NCBI RefSeq assembly: GCF_001592305.1
Contig: NZ_BCWR01000004.1
Coordinates: 124,001 to 188,000, forward strand
DNA: 64,000 nucleotides
Direction: 5' to 3'
Source: Hydrogenophaga taeniospiralis CCUG 15921
Lineage (GTDB): Bacteria; Pseudomonadota; Gammaproteobacteria; Burkholderiales; Burkholderiaceae_C
Shown piece after piece: positions 50,090 to 57,762 of this stretch. Position 1 is the stretch's first letter, and each line of letters opens with the position of its first letter. Below the pieces are notes generated by a model. The model was not told the DNA's origin. It was given only the letters and a program-made list of their open reading frames with translations, and made no database searches. The translations under genes and the position numbers were made by a program.

Positions 50090-51229
50090 GTGTCGTCCGT
50101 GCGCGCCCTGTTCAGCCTCGTCGGTCTGCTGGTCGTGCTGGCACCCGGCCTGTCGGGCTGCGCGAGCCCCGGCACCGGCGTGGGCTATTACTGGCAATCG
50201 GTCTCGGGCCATCTGCAGATCATGCGGGCCGCCCGCCCGCTGCAGGACTGGCTCGACGATGCACAGACCCCACCCGCGCTGCGCCAGCGGCTGGCCCTGG
50301 CCCAGCGCATCCGGCACTTCGCCGCAGCCGAACTGGCCTTGCCCGACAACGCCAGTTACCACCGCTACGCCGATCTGCACCGCCGCGCCGCCGTCTACAA
50401 CGTGGTGGCCGCCCCTGCGCTGTCGCTGACGCTACAGAGCTGGTGCTTCCCCGTGGTCGGCTGTGTGGGCTACCGTGGCTATTTCGACGAAGCCCAGGCG
50501 CAGGCCTTCGCCCGAAGCCTGCCCGAGGAACTGGAGTCCGTGGTGTATCCGGTGCCGGCCTACTCCACGCTGGGCTGGATGAACTGGGCCGGCGGCGATC
50601 CGTTGCTCAACACCTTCATCGGCTACCCCGAAGGTGAACTGGCGCGCATCGTGTTCCACGAGCTGGCCCATCAGGTGCTCTATGCAAAAGGCGACATGGT
50701 GTTCAACGAGTCGTTCGCCACCGCGGTCGAACGCCTGGGCGGCGAGCGCTGGCTGACGCACCATGCCAGCGACGCTGCGCGCCGCGAATACGCGGCCTTC
50801 GATGCGCGGAGGCGCGAGTTCCGTGCCCTCACCTTCGCGGTGCGGCAACGGCTGGAAGGCATCTATGCCGACACCGCCCTCGACGACGCCGAAAAGGCGC
50901 GCCGCAAGTCCGCGACGATGGACGACTTCCGCCAGACCTACCAGACACTCCGGCAGCGCTGGAACGGTTACGCCGGCTACGACGCCTGGGTCGCTCGCGC
51001 CAACAACGCCAGTTTTGGCGCCCAGGCCGCGTACGACACCCTGGTGCCGGGTTTTGAAGCCCTGTTCGAGCACCAGGGCCGGGACTTCCGTCGGTTTTAT
51101 GATGCGGTGCGCGCGCTGGCGCAACAACCGCTGGAAGAGCGGCACGCGGCGCTGCGACAACTGTCCACCCCGAGCGAGGCAACGGTAGCGGCGGGACAAG
51201 CGGTCCCCGCCCCGGCCGACCGCCCCTGA
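50090..51229 (+). CDS. Predicted aminopeptidase lipoprotein (HEXXH zinc type)
   Basis: A 379-residue exported zinc-peptidase-like protein. The signal segment ends in lipobox L-S-G-C (Cys at about 24). The mature start G-Y-Y-W-Q-S-V-S-G-H-L at about 32-42 is the hallmark of the bacterial predicted aminopeptidase family. The zinc motif F-H-E-L-A-H-Q at about 186-192 and F-N-E-S-F-A-T-A-V-E at about 203-212 give two His and a Glu. GTG 50090 starts V-S-S-V-R-A-L-F, 11 bases after the molybdoenzyme stop, so cotranscription is likely. Substrate is unknown. Confidence 0.88.
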   Translation: MSSVRALFSLVGLLVVLAPGLSGCASPGTGVGYYWQSVSGHLQIMRAARPLQDWLDDAQTPPALRQRLALAQRIRHFAAAELALPDNASYHRYADLHRRAAVYNVVAAPALSLTLQSWCFPVVGCVGYRGYFDEAQAQAFARSLPEELESVVYPVPAYSTLGWMNWAGGDPLLNTFIGYPEGELARIVFHELAHQVLYAKGDMVFNESFATAVERLGGERWLTHHASDAARREYAAFDARRREFRALTFAVRQRLEGIYADTALDDAEKARRKSATMDDFRQTYQTLRQRWNGYAGYDAWVARANNASFGAQAAYDTLVPGFEALFEHQGRDFRRFYDAVRALAQQPLEERHAALRQLSTPSEATVAAGQAVPAPADRP

Positions 51230-51253
51230 CGATTCACATCCACGGAACTATTC

Positions 51254-51586
51254 ATGGCCGACATCCACATCCGACGCGATCACCACCTGGGCCTGGCCGG
51301 CGCACGCAAGGTGGCCTGGAAATGGGCCGAACAGGCCGAAGCCGAGTTCGACATGAGCTGCACCTACGAAGAAGGCGGCGACTGCGACGAAGTGCAATTC
51401 AGCCGCACCGGTGTGAGCGGCACGCTTCGGGTGTCGGACGACCACTTCGAACTCGACGCCAAACTGGGTTTTCTGCTCGGAGCCTTCAAGGACCGCATTG
51501 AAGGCGAGATCGTGAAAAACCTCGACGAACTGCTGGCCGCGAAAAAACCCGCAAGCAAATCAGCGGCCAAAAAGAAAAAGGCCTGA
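51254..51586 (+). CDS. Polyhydroxyalkanoic acid system protein (PHA_gran_rgn)
   Basis: A 110-residue small protein. M-A-D-I-H-I-R-R-D-H-H-L-G-L-A-G-A-R-K is the typical opening of the PHA system/granule-region family. Most of the remainder is a beta-rich domain, and the tail is Lys/Ala-rich. Its molecular role is not established. It lies next to genes for acyl-CoA-binding protein and wax ester synthase, a lipid-storage context. ATG 51254 follows a weak site. Confidence 0.88.
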   Translation: MADIHIRRDHHLGLAGARKVAWKWAEQAEAEFDMSCTYEEGGDCDEVQFSRTGVSGTLRVSDDHFELDAKLGFLLGAFKDRIEGEIVKNLDELLAAKKPASKSAAKKKKA

Positions 51587-51600
51587 GCGCGCTCATAGGC

Positions 51601-51618
51601 AGCGCGGCGGGGGTGATT
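51601..51618 (-). repeat. Truncated gene-end repeat beside the acyl-CoA-binding protein gene
   Basis: GCGCGGCGGGGGTG matches the gene-proximal end of repeat copy 2 (GCGCGGCGGGGGTGGGTCA) and lies directly next to the acyl-CoA-binding protein stop (51620). Only this end is present, so it is either a remnant or a chance match of a simple GC-rich run. Confidence 0.5.
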
Positions 51619-51619
51619 T

Positions 51620-51874
51620 TCAGCTCAGTGATTCGATCAGGTCGACGTACTGCTGCATCGCGTCGTCGCCCGAAGTGCCCTTGAGCCCGTTCCACGCGTC
51701 CCATTTGGCGCGCCCCACCATGTCGCCGAAGCCGGGTTTCTTCTCGGCGTTGTCGCCCGCGGTGGCCTGCTTGTACAGCGCATAGATCTTCAACAGCGTG
51801 GCGTTATCAGGGCGCTCGCTGAGGTTCTTGGAGTTGGCCACGGCGGCATCGAAACGGGTCTTGAGATCGGACAT
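51620..51874 (-). CDS. Acyl-CoA-binding protein
   Basis: An 84-residue four-helix protein that binds and carries long-chain acyl-CoA. Family residues are clear: L-K-I-Y-A-L-Y-K-Q-A-T-x-G-D at about 28-41 and K-P-G-F-G-D-M-V-G-R-A-K-W-D-A-W at about 46-61. The length is that of typical ACBP. ATG 51874 follows GGAGACC. It is divergent from the wax ester synthase gene and convergent with the PHA-system gene, fitting a supply role for acyl-CoA in storage-lipid synthesis. Confidence 0.95.
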   Translation of the reverse strand: MSDLKTRFDAAVANSKNLSERPDNATLLKIYALYKQATAGDNAEKKPGFGDMVGRAKWDAWNGLKGTSGDDAMQQYVDLIESLS

Positions 51875-52054
51875 GCAGGGTCTCCTGGTGGTGGGCTGAA
51901 GGCGCCCGATGCGTCGCAAATACCACGCGGCATCAGGGCTGGCCCGGTATCTTACGGGTTGCCCTCCCGGCAAAATAGACATAAACACCCACAACATGCC
52001 GAGCCCACACCCGCCCCTGGCGGCGCCGTGAGGCCCCAGGCCACCGGAGATGAC

Positions 52055-53632
52055 ATGGTCCAGCGCGTTGCCCCAGCCGCCACTGCCTCGGCGGTGGTCC
52101 CGCCGTCCGCGGCACGGAAAAGTCCCCGAAAGAAGTCACCCCCCCTCATCACCCGCAGCGCCGTGCAGACACTGGCCAGCACGCTGGGGCTGGAGGGTGA
52201 GCGCATGAGCAAGGTCGACACCGCCTGGCTGCGCATGGACTCGCCATCCAACCTGATGATGATCGTCGGGGTCTGGATCCTGCGCCCCGGCATCACCCAC
52301 GCGGCGCTGGCCGAGCGCGTGCGCGAGCGCCTGCTGCCCTACCGCCGCTTTGTGCAAGTGGCCCGCGAAGACGCCGCGGGCGCGCACTGGATGGACGACA
52401 CCGACTTCCGCCTGGAGCGCCATGTGGTCACCCACACCCTCACGCGCCAACGCGGCCAGAGCGAACAGGACGCGCTGCAGGACCGGGTGGCCGAGCTCGC
52501 GATGCAGCCACTGGACCACCAGTACCCGCTGTGGCAGTTTGAACTGATCGAGCAGTACGACGGCGGCTCGGCGCTGATCGCACGCATCCACCACTGCATC
52601 GCCGACGGCATTGCCTTGATCAGCGTGATGATGAGTCTGGTCGACGGCGGCGCCCTGCCTCCGCAGCGCAAGAAGACCAAGCCGCCCAGGGCGGGCCTGG
52701 ACGCGGCCGAGGACTGGGTGGCCGACACGCTGATCCGTCCCCTGGGCGATCTGACCGCGCGAGCGCTGGAAGTGGCGGGCGGCGGCGCGGCCAAGTCACT
52801 GGCGCTGCTGGCCGCGCCCCAGCAGGGTCTGAACGACACCCTCGGGCAGGCGATGGAACTGGCCCGCATGGGCGGCCAGCTCGCCAGCGATCTGGCCGCA
52901 CTGGCGCTCATGCCCGACGACTCGCCGACCCGCCTCAAGGGCCAGCCTGGACGCGCCAAGCGCGTCGCCTGGTGCGAGCCCATCCCGCTCGACGAGGTCA
53001 AGGCCATCGGCAAGGCCTTGAACTGCTCGGTCAACGACGTGCTCCTCAGCTGCGTGGCCGGCGCCATCGGCGCCTACCTGCGCGCCCACGGCGACAACAC
53101 CCAGGGCCAGGAAATCCGCGCCATGGTGCCGATCAATCTGCGCCCGATGGCAGACGCCTGGAAGCTGGGCAACCGTTTTGGGCTGGTGCCGCTGGTGCTG
53201 CCCATCGGCATCGACAACCCGATCGAGCGCGTGTTCGCCGTGCGTGAGCGCATGAACGACCTCAAGGGCAGCCTGCAACCCTTGCTGACCTTTGGCCTGC
53301 TGTCGGTGGCCGGCCTGCTGGTCAAACCCGCGCAGGACGCGATGCTCAGCCTGTTTGGGCGCAAGACCACGGCCGTCATGACCAACGTGCCCGGCCCGGC
53401 CCACAAGATGAAGCTGTGCGGCGCCACGCTGGAGCAGACCATGTTCTGGGTGCCGCAGTCCGGCACGGTGGGTCTGGGCGTGTCCATCCTCAGCTATGGC
53501 GGTGGTGTGCAATTCGGCGTGATCGCCGACACCACCCTGTGCCCCGACCCGCAGCGCATCATTGACCAGTTCACGCCGGAATTTGCCCGGCTGCTCACGC
53601 TGACGCTGATGTTGCCTTGGGGACGGGATTGA
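52055..53632 (+). CDS. Wax ester synthase/diacylglycerol acyltransferase (WS/DGAT)
   Basis: Esterifies acyl-CoA with a fatty alcohol or diacylglycerol. It has 525 residues from ATG 52055, which has GGAG five bases upstream. ATG 52205, starting M-S-K-V-D-T-A-W-L-R-M-D, would give the more usual 475 and is a real alternative. The catalytic H-H-C-I-A-D-G (HHxxxDG) lies at about 178-184. The C-terminal half shows V-N-D-V-L-L-S-C-V-A-G-A, the N-x-R-P segment I-N-L-R-P and T-N-V-P-G-P. It acts at the inner membrane or on lipid inclusions. With the acyl reductase at 38656 it would allow wax ester storage. Confidence 0.93.
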   Translation: MVQRVAPAATASAVVPPSAARKSPRKKSPPLITRSAVQTLASTLGLEGERMSKVDTAWLRMDSPSNLMMIVGVWILRPGITHAALAERVRERLLPYRRFVQVAREDAAGAHWMDDTDFRLERHVVTHTLTRQRGQSEQDALQDRVAELAMQPLDHQYPLWQFELIEQYDGGSALIARIHHCIADGIALISVMMSLVDGGALPPQRKKTKPPRAGLDAAEDWVADTLIRPLGDLTARALEVAGGGAAKSLALLAAPQQGLNDTLGQAMELARMGGQLASDLAALALMPDDSPTRLKGQPGRAKRVAWCEPIPLDEVKAIGKALNCSVNDVLLSCVAGAIGAYLRAHGDNTQGQEIRAMVPINLRPMADAWKLGNRFGLVPLVLPIGIDNPIERVFAVRERMNDLKGSLQPLLTFGLLSVAGLLVKPAQDAMLSLFGRKTTAVMTNVPGPAHKMKLCGATLEQTMFWVPQSGTVGLGVSILSYGGGVQFGVIADTTLCPDPQRIIDQFTPEFARLLTLTLMLPWGRD

Positions 53633-53714
53633 CCCTCCCCCCGCGCCGCCTGCGGCGTCACCCCCCAGGGGGCGGCACTGGCGGCCCGGCAAAGCCGGTT
53701 CCGCGGTGCCCTGA
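53633..53714 (+). repeat. Gene-end repeat, copy 6
   Basis: This copy starts at the first base after the WS/DGAT stop codon. It reads in the same gene-to-repeat direction as the minus-strand copies do relative to their genes. CCCCCCAGGGGG and CCGGCAAAGCCGG hairpins are visible. It faces copy 7 in inverted orientation. Confidence 0.85.
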
Positions 53715-53752
53715 TTGAGGGCACTTCACGCCGGAGGGGAAGCTCAGCCCAG

Positions 53753-53834
53753 GATGCCGTGGAACTGGCTTTGCCAGGCCACAGGCATCGCCCCCCTTGG
53801 GGGGTGACGCCTCAAGCGGCGCGGGGGGGGTGGG
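53753..53834 (-). repeat. Gene-end repeat, copy 7
   Basis: This copy lies 6 bases before the coaX stop codon (53841). GGCTTTGCCAGGCC and CCCCCCTTGGGGGG are visible. Copies 6 and 7 form an inverted pair about 40 bases apart, filling the 208-base gap between the convergent WS/DGAT and coaX genes. Confidence 0.8.
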
Positions 53835-53840
53835 GTGAAG

Positions 53841-54605
53841 TCACCCCACTCTTCTACTCGCGATTTCCAGCAGGCCGTCGAAGATCAGGCTGTCCACCAG
53901 CTCGCAGGGGGTGGACATGCTGGGCGCCATTTTCCAGCCCGCACCGCCGGTCATGAACACCACCGGCGGCTCGCCGCAGTGGCGCTGCAGGTTCTCCACC
54001 ATGCGCTGCACGGCGCCCGCGATGGCGAAGGTGCCGCCACTGGTGAGCGCGTCGCTGGTGTTGGTGGGAAAGTCGCGCACGTCGCCGGTGGGCACATGCA
54101 GGCCAGCCGTGCCCGACTCCAGTGCGCGCAGCATGATGCCGTGCCCCGGCAGAATGATGCCGCCCAGGAAGCGGCCCTCGGCGTCGATGGCCTCGACCGT
54201 GACCGCCGTGCCCACCATCACCACCACACAGGGACGCGCCGGCCCCCGGGCCAGCAGGCGCTGGCGCGCACCGATCATGGCAACCCAGCGGTCCGACCCC
54301 AGGCGCGCCGGGTGGTCGTATCCGTTGATCACGCCCGCTTCGCTGAGGCTGGAGACCACCCACTGCGGCGCCACGTCCCACAGTTCCAGTTGCTCCTGCA
54401 CCCGGCGCTTGACCGCGTCCCCCGCCACGATGCAGCCCACCACCCATTGCGGTGCGGGCAGTGCGTGCCAGTCACCTTCGGCCAGCTTTTCGATGTTCTC
54501 CAGGAACTGCGCACCATGGGCCAACAGCCGCGCGCCCACACGGGGTGCGTCGTAGAGTGCCCATTTCAGGCGGGTGTTCCCAACGTCCAGGGCCAGAAAA
54601 GTCAT
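53841..54605 (-). CDS. coaX: Type III pantothenate kinase
   Basis: Phosphorylates pantothenate, the first step of coenzyme A synthesis. It has 254 residues of the ASKHA fold. [14 protein letters not shown] at about 3-16 is the phosphate-1 motif. [12 protein letters not shown] at about 105-116, [11 protein letters not shown] at about 132-142, and G-G-I-I-L-P-G-H-G at about 148-156 follow. It is not sensitive to CoA feedback in characterised members. ATG 54605 starts the first motif directly; the frame opens further upstream without signal. Confidence 0.95.
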   Translation of the reverse strand: MTFLALDVGNTRLKWALYDAPRVGARLLAHGAQFLENIEKLAEGDWHALPAPQWVVGCIVAGDAVKRRVQEQLELWDVAPQWVVSSLSEAGVINGYDHPARLGSDRWVAMIGARQRLLARGPARPCVVVMVGTAVTVEAIDAEGRFLGGIILPGHGIMLRALESGTAGLHVPTGDVRDFPTNTSDALTSGGTFAIAGAVQRMVENLQRHCGEPPVVFMTGGAGWKMAPSMSTPCELVDSLIFDGLLEIASRRVG

Positions 54606-54677
54606 GGTCGCATTATGACCACGCGACAACCGTGAACTTGTGGCGGTGCAGCATCCGACCGGGCTGCGACCAGGGGC

Positions 54678-55346
54678 TCAGATCAGGCCGATCCAGCAGG
54701 CGCGCTGCACGGCCGCCAGCTTGTTGTCGGTCTGCAGCTTGGCCATGGCATTGGCCAGGTGGTAGTTCACGGTGCGCTCGGAGCAATCCATCCGCTGCGC
54801 GGTCTCGCGCGCCGTGAGCCCTTCAAACGCCAGGTTGAGGCTTTCCAGCTCGCGTGGACTCAGGCTGACCCGCTGCTCGGCAATGGCGCGCCGGAGCATG
54901 GGCCAGACGTTGTAGGCCGACCAGGCCAGCACCGCAGCTTCCGAGCGATCGGCAAAGGCGCGTGGGCTGAACATGAAGCATTCGAAGGCCCGACCGGCGG
55001 GCAGGCTGAAGGCCACCCGCACCAGGGTCTGGTGCCCATGGGCCAGCCAAAGGCGGCGCCAGCGGCCGCTTTGTTCAAAGGCCGATTTGGAAATGTCTTG
55101 CCAAGCCACCAGCGGCGCGTCGCTTTCACGCCAGCTGGCGCCAAAGTCCTGGCTCTCGGCCAGCGCAGTGGCGGGTCCGAGCAGCCGTGGAGGATGCACC
55201 GCCAGCACATCGCGCTCGTCGCTCCCCGCCATGGGATTGGGGCCCAACACCACCACCGCTTCCACGCCCTGCTCCTGCAGCGCGCAGACCCAATCGGCCA
55301 GAATGGCGTCTACGCCAACACTGTCAAAGTTGACAGGCAACGTCAT
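54678..55346 (-). CDS. LuxR-family transcriptional regulator (possible quorum-sensing receptor)
   Basis: A 222-residue LuxR-type protein with a DNA-binding C-terminus: L-S-P-R-E-L-E-S-L-N-L-A-F-E-G, then E-R-T-V-N-Y-H-L-A-N-A-M-A-K-L-Q. The T-V-N-Y-H-L and N-K-L-A-A-V pattern is that of AHL-type LuxR proteins. The N-terminal 150 residues have the length of an autoinducer-binding domain but are divergent; I do not see a full set of AHL-contact residues. It is divergent from the CqsS-like kinase. Its first codons contain CTGTCA-N4-TGACAG, also found upstream of the cqsA-like gene. ATG 55346 is preferred; ATG 55379 is an alternative. No LuxI-type gene lies in the window. Confidence 0.85.
   Translation of the reverse strand: MTLPVNFDSVGVDAILADWVCALQEQGVEAVVVLGPNPMAGSDERDVLAVHPPRLLGPATALAESQDFGASWRESDAPLVAWQDISKSAFEQSGRWRRLWLAHGHQTLVRVAFSLPAGRAFECFMFSPRAFADRSEAAVLAWSAYNVWPMLRRAIAEQRVSLSPRELESLNLAFEGLTARETAQRMDCSERTVNYHLANAMAKLQTDNKLAAVQRACWIGLI
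55321..55336. promoter_or_regulatory. CTGTCA-N4-TGACAG palindrome at the start of the luxR-type gene
   Basis: CTGTCAAAGTTGACAG has perfect 7-bp arms around AG. It overlaps early codons of the luxR-type gene and lies about 105-120 bases upstream of the kinase start. Its core CTGTCA-N4-TGACAG is the same as the centre of the lux-box-like site upstream of the cqsA-like gene (59068-59087). It may be an operator for autoregulation or for the kinase operon. Confidence 0.6.
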
Positions 55347-55359
55347 GGCGCGTTGCACG

Positions 55360-55408
55360 CTGTTGCACGGACAATGCATTGCAACAGTGACAGTGGGGGG
55401 AATGTCAC
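55360..55408. promoter_or_regulatory. Nested inverted repeats in the luxR-kinase intergenic region
   Basis: CTGTTGCA (55360-55367) and TGCAACAG (55380-55387) form a perfect 8-bp inverted repeat with a 12-base spacer. GTGACA (55387-55392) and TGTCAC (55403-55408) form another with a 10-base spacer. GTTGCAC is also directly repeated at 55352 and 55362. They lie in the 93 bases between divergent genes, where promoters of both must overlap. Confidence 0.5.
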
Positions 55409-55439
55409 GGCCTGTTGGCTGTCTTTGCTGAAGGAGTAC

Positions 55440-56750
55440 ATGTTGCCGATGGACCGTTTGTGGGTTCAAAGTGCCAGAGCCCGACTCTGGCAGTGGGTGC
55501 TGGACGAGATCATCCGCGCCCCGCTGGAGCCTATTTTGCACCCATCCAGCAACCGGTTGATCTGGATCGGCGCGTTCACCTTCTTCGGGCATGTCATTTT
55601 TGCCTGGATATGGGGACGGTGGTTGCCCCAGCCCTATGAGAACTTCGGCGTGCGTGCCACCATGGCGCTGCTGGCTCTGCTGTATCTGTTGCCCGCCATT
55701 TACAAAGAGCCGGCCTCCCAGCAAAGCGGCTGGCTGTTCAGTGTGGCGACCTGGATCCAGCTGCCCTGGTTTTTCACCTGGATGTACTGCATGAACAGCG
55801 GCAACCAGGTCTGGCTGGCCAGCCTGACCGCCATGATCCTGATCTATTACCACGCGACCGACTGGCGCATTGCCTCGCTGGGCCTGATCACGGGCGGGCT
55901 CGCGGGCTGGGCCACCGCGGGGCTGATGCATGCGAACAGTGCCCCCTGGCGCGAGCCCCTCGCAAACATCGTCGTGATCGCCTTCGGAAGCGTCATGGGC
56001 GTGATGCTGGGGTTTTCCAGCGCCAACCTGCGTCGCGCGCGCCTGTTCAACACGCTCAGCACCATGGGCGTGATGGCGCACGAACTGCGCACGCCATTGG
56101 CCACCGTGAATCTGATGGGCGATGTGTTGCGCAACCTGGTGCAGCACGACGTGCCCGAAAACAAGCGCAAGAAGATCGAAGAACTCTCCGGGCGGCTGCA
56201 GAACCTGGTGCGCAGCATGAACCGCCAGATCGACACCCAGATCTCCAACGCTCAGCTGCTGCGCCTGCCGCGCGAGCAGTCCGCCATCATGGCCGCCGAG
56301 CTGGTGAACGAGCTGGTTGGCCACTACCCTTACCGCTCATCCCGTGAACGCGACTGCGTGCAGGTGTTTATTCAGCAGGACTTCTGTTTTCTGGGTTCTC
56401 GGCCCTTGTTTGCCCAGGTACTCACCAATCTGATGAAGAACGCCCTGCATTCGCTGGCCTCCGGGGGGACTGCGCCCCAACCGGGCGACTTGCGCGTACA
56501 GGTGGGTCTGCACCATGGCAAGGGACGCATTGCCGTCTCCGACAACGGCGTGGGCATTCCATACGAGAAGCTGCATCGCATCTTTGAACCCTTTTTCTCC
56601 ACCCAGGTGGGCGCCGGCAGCGGCCTGGGCCTGACCTTCTGCAAGAACGTGGTGGAAGCCGCCCATGGCCAGATCAGCGTGCACTCCGAACCCAACGAGG
56701 GAGCGGTCTTCATGATCGACCTCCCGCTCGACACCCCCAAAGACGCTTGA
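55440..56750 (+). CDS. Membrane histidine kinase of the CqsS/LqsS type
   Basis: A 436-residue sensor kinase, predicted receptor for the alpha-hydroxyketone made by the neighbouring synthase. Six hydrophobic segments span about residues 40-190. They include W-L-P-Q-P-Y-E-N-F-G-V-R at about 61-72, close to the P-Q-S-Y-E-N-L-G-L-R segment of Vibrio CqsS. The H-box V-M-A-H-E-L-R-T-P-L places phospho-His at 214. N-box N-L-M-K-N-A-L-H and G-boxes S-D-N-G-V-G-I-P and G-S-G-L-G-L-T-F follow. Unlike Vibrio CqsS it has no C-terminal receiver. ATG 55440 follows AAGGAG. It lies 25 bases before the response regulator gene. Confidence 0.9.
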   Translation: MLPMDRLWVQSARARLWQWVLDEIIRAPLEPILHPSSNRLIWIGAFTFFGHVIFAWIWGRWLPQPYENFGVRATMALLALLYLLPAIYKEPASQQSGWLFSVATWIQLPWFFTWMYCMNSGNQVWLASLTAMILIYYHATDWRIASLGLITGGLAGWATAGLMHANSAPWREPLANIVVIAFGSVMGVMLGFSSANLRRARLFNTLSTMGVMAHELRTPLATVNLMGDVLRNLVQHDVPENKRKKIEELSGRLQNLVRSMNRQIDTQISNAQLLRLPREQSAIMAAELVNELVGHYPYRSSRERDCVQVFIQQDFCFLGSRPLFAQVLTNLMKNALHSLASGGTAPQPGDLRVQVGLHHGKGRIAVSDNGVGIPYEKLHRIFEPFFSTQVGAGSGLGLTFCKNVVEAAHGQISVHSEPNEGAVFMIDLPLDTPKDA

Positions 56751-56775
56751 AACGTCTCACACCCACACCCCACCC

Positions 56776-57762
56776 ATGGCCATCAAAATCCCCCTCTTCC
56801 ACCGTCCGGGCGGCATTCTGTTTCTCGACGACGACATCGACTACCTCGAAATGCTTGGCATGGTCGTGCCCGCTCACTTACAAATGGAGCTGTACTCACG
56901 GCCGGCCAGTTTTGTCGAACGCATGCGGGAGGAACCGGCTCGCTGGGAGGCCGACGCGGGGCAGCATATCCAGATGATCGAGCGCTGGCGTCAGGGACAA
57001 CCCCTGATGCCCCAGGTCCTGCGGTACTGGGCCAACAACCCGTCGCGCTACGAGCTGGCGCAGATCTGCGTGGTCGACTACGCCATGCCCGGCACCGACG
57101 GCCTCAAAGTGCTCAACACCCTGCTGGACTGGCCAGGCTCGCGTGTGCTGCTGACGGGCGCGGCCGACGAACAGATCGCCATCCAGGCGTTCAACCACGG
57201 CCTGATCGACCAGTTCATCCCCAAGCAGACCGCCGACATCTCAGGTCGTCTGCTGACGGCCCTGGCCAAGCTGGCCAACGCGCCGCACCCGCGCCTGAAC
57301 ACGCTCTGGCGCGCGGCCTTGCGCCCCACCCAGCAGTCGATACTGCAGATTCCTTCGGTGGCGCAGGCCCTGCAGGCGTACACCCAGAAGCGCTGGGTGG
57401 AATACGTGGTGCTGGGCGAGCCCTTCGGCCTCCTGGGTCTGGACGCCTTGGGCGGTTGCGAATGGTTGCAGTTGGAACCCACCACCGGCCTGACGGACCT
57501 GGCGGAACTGGCGAGTTCAGCCGGCCTGGGTTTTGACGTCGCGCGCGCGGTGCAGGCCGGGCAACAACTGCCCGCCGTGGAACTGCACCAGCAGCTGAAC
57601 CTGCGCGGCCCTATCCGCACGGCGCGCACGGTGTCGATGGGCGACGACGCGGTGCTGACTGCGGCCCTCTTTCCCCTGAAAGAAGCCGATCTGCCGCAAC
57701 CCATCTATCCCTACCGCCACTTCCTGGACGCGCAGGGGGCCCGGGTGATTCAGGACGCCTGA
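56776..57762 (+). CDS. Unusual response regulator paired with the CqsS-like kinase
   Basis: A 328-residue protein with a receiver domain in its first half. The acidic pocket L-D-D-D lies at 17-20, the phospho-acceptor is Asp101 in C-V-V-D-Y-A-M-P-G-T-D-G, T127 is in V-L-L-T-G-A-A-D, and K150 is in F-I-P-K. Asp101 is about 45 residues later than in ordinary receivers, so an insert (about residues 45-95) splits the fold between its early strands. The remaining 175 residues contain no DNA-binding, kinase or cyclase motif that I recognise. A regulator also accompanies the related Janthinobacterium Jqs and Legionella Lqs systems. Its end overlaps the convergent cqsA-like gene by 13 bases. Confidence 0.85.
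   Translation: MAIKIPLFHRPGGILFLDDDIDYLEMLGMVVPAHLQMELYSRPASFVERMREEPARWEADAGQHIQMIERWRQGQPLMPQVLRYWANNPSRYELAQICVVDYAMPGTDGLKVLNTLLDWPGSRVLLTGAADEQIAIQAFNHGLIDQFIPKQTADISGRLLTALAKLANAPHPRLNTLWRAALRPTQQSILQIPSVAQALQAYTQKRWVEYVVLGEPFGLLGLDALGGCEWLQLEPTTGLTDLAELASSAGLGFDVARAVQAGQQLPAVELHQQLNLRGPIRTARTVSMGDDAVLTAALFPLKEADLPQPIYPYRHFLDAQGARVIQDA

Noticed and set aside
54678-56324. Apparent long fusion of the LuxR-type protein with an N-terminal region of 326 residues
   Set aside because: The upstream part is antisense to the histidine kinase and is shadow-like in composition. The LuxR-type protein starts at 55346 or 55379.
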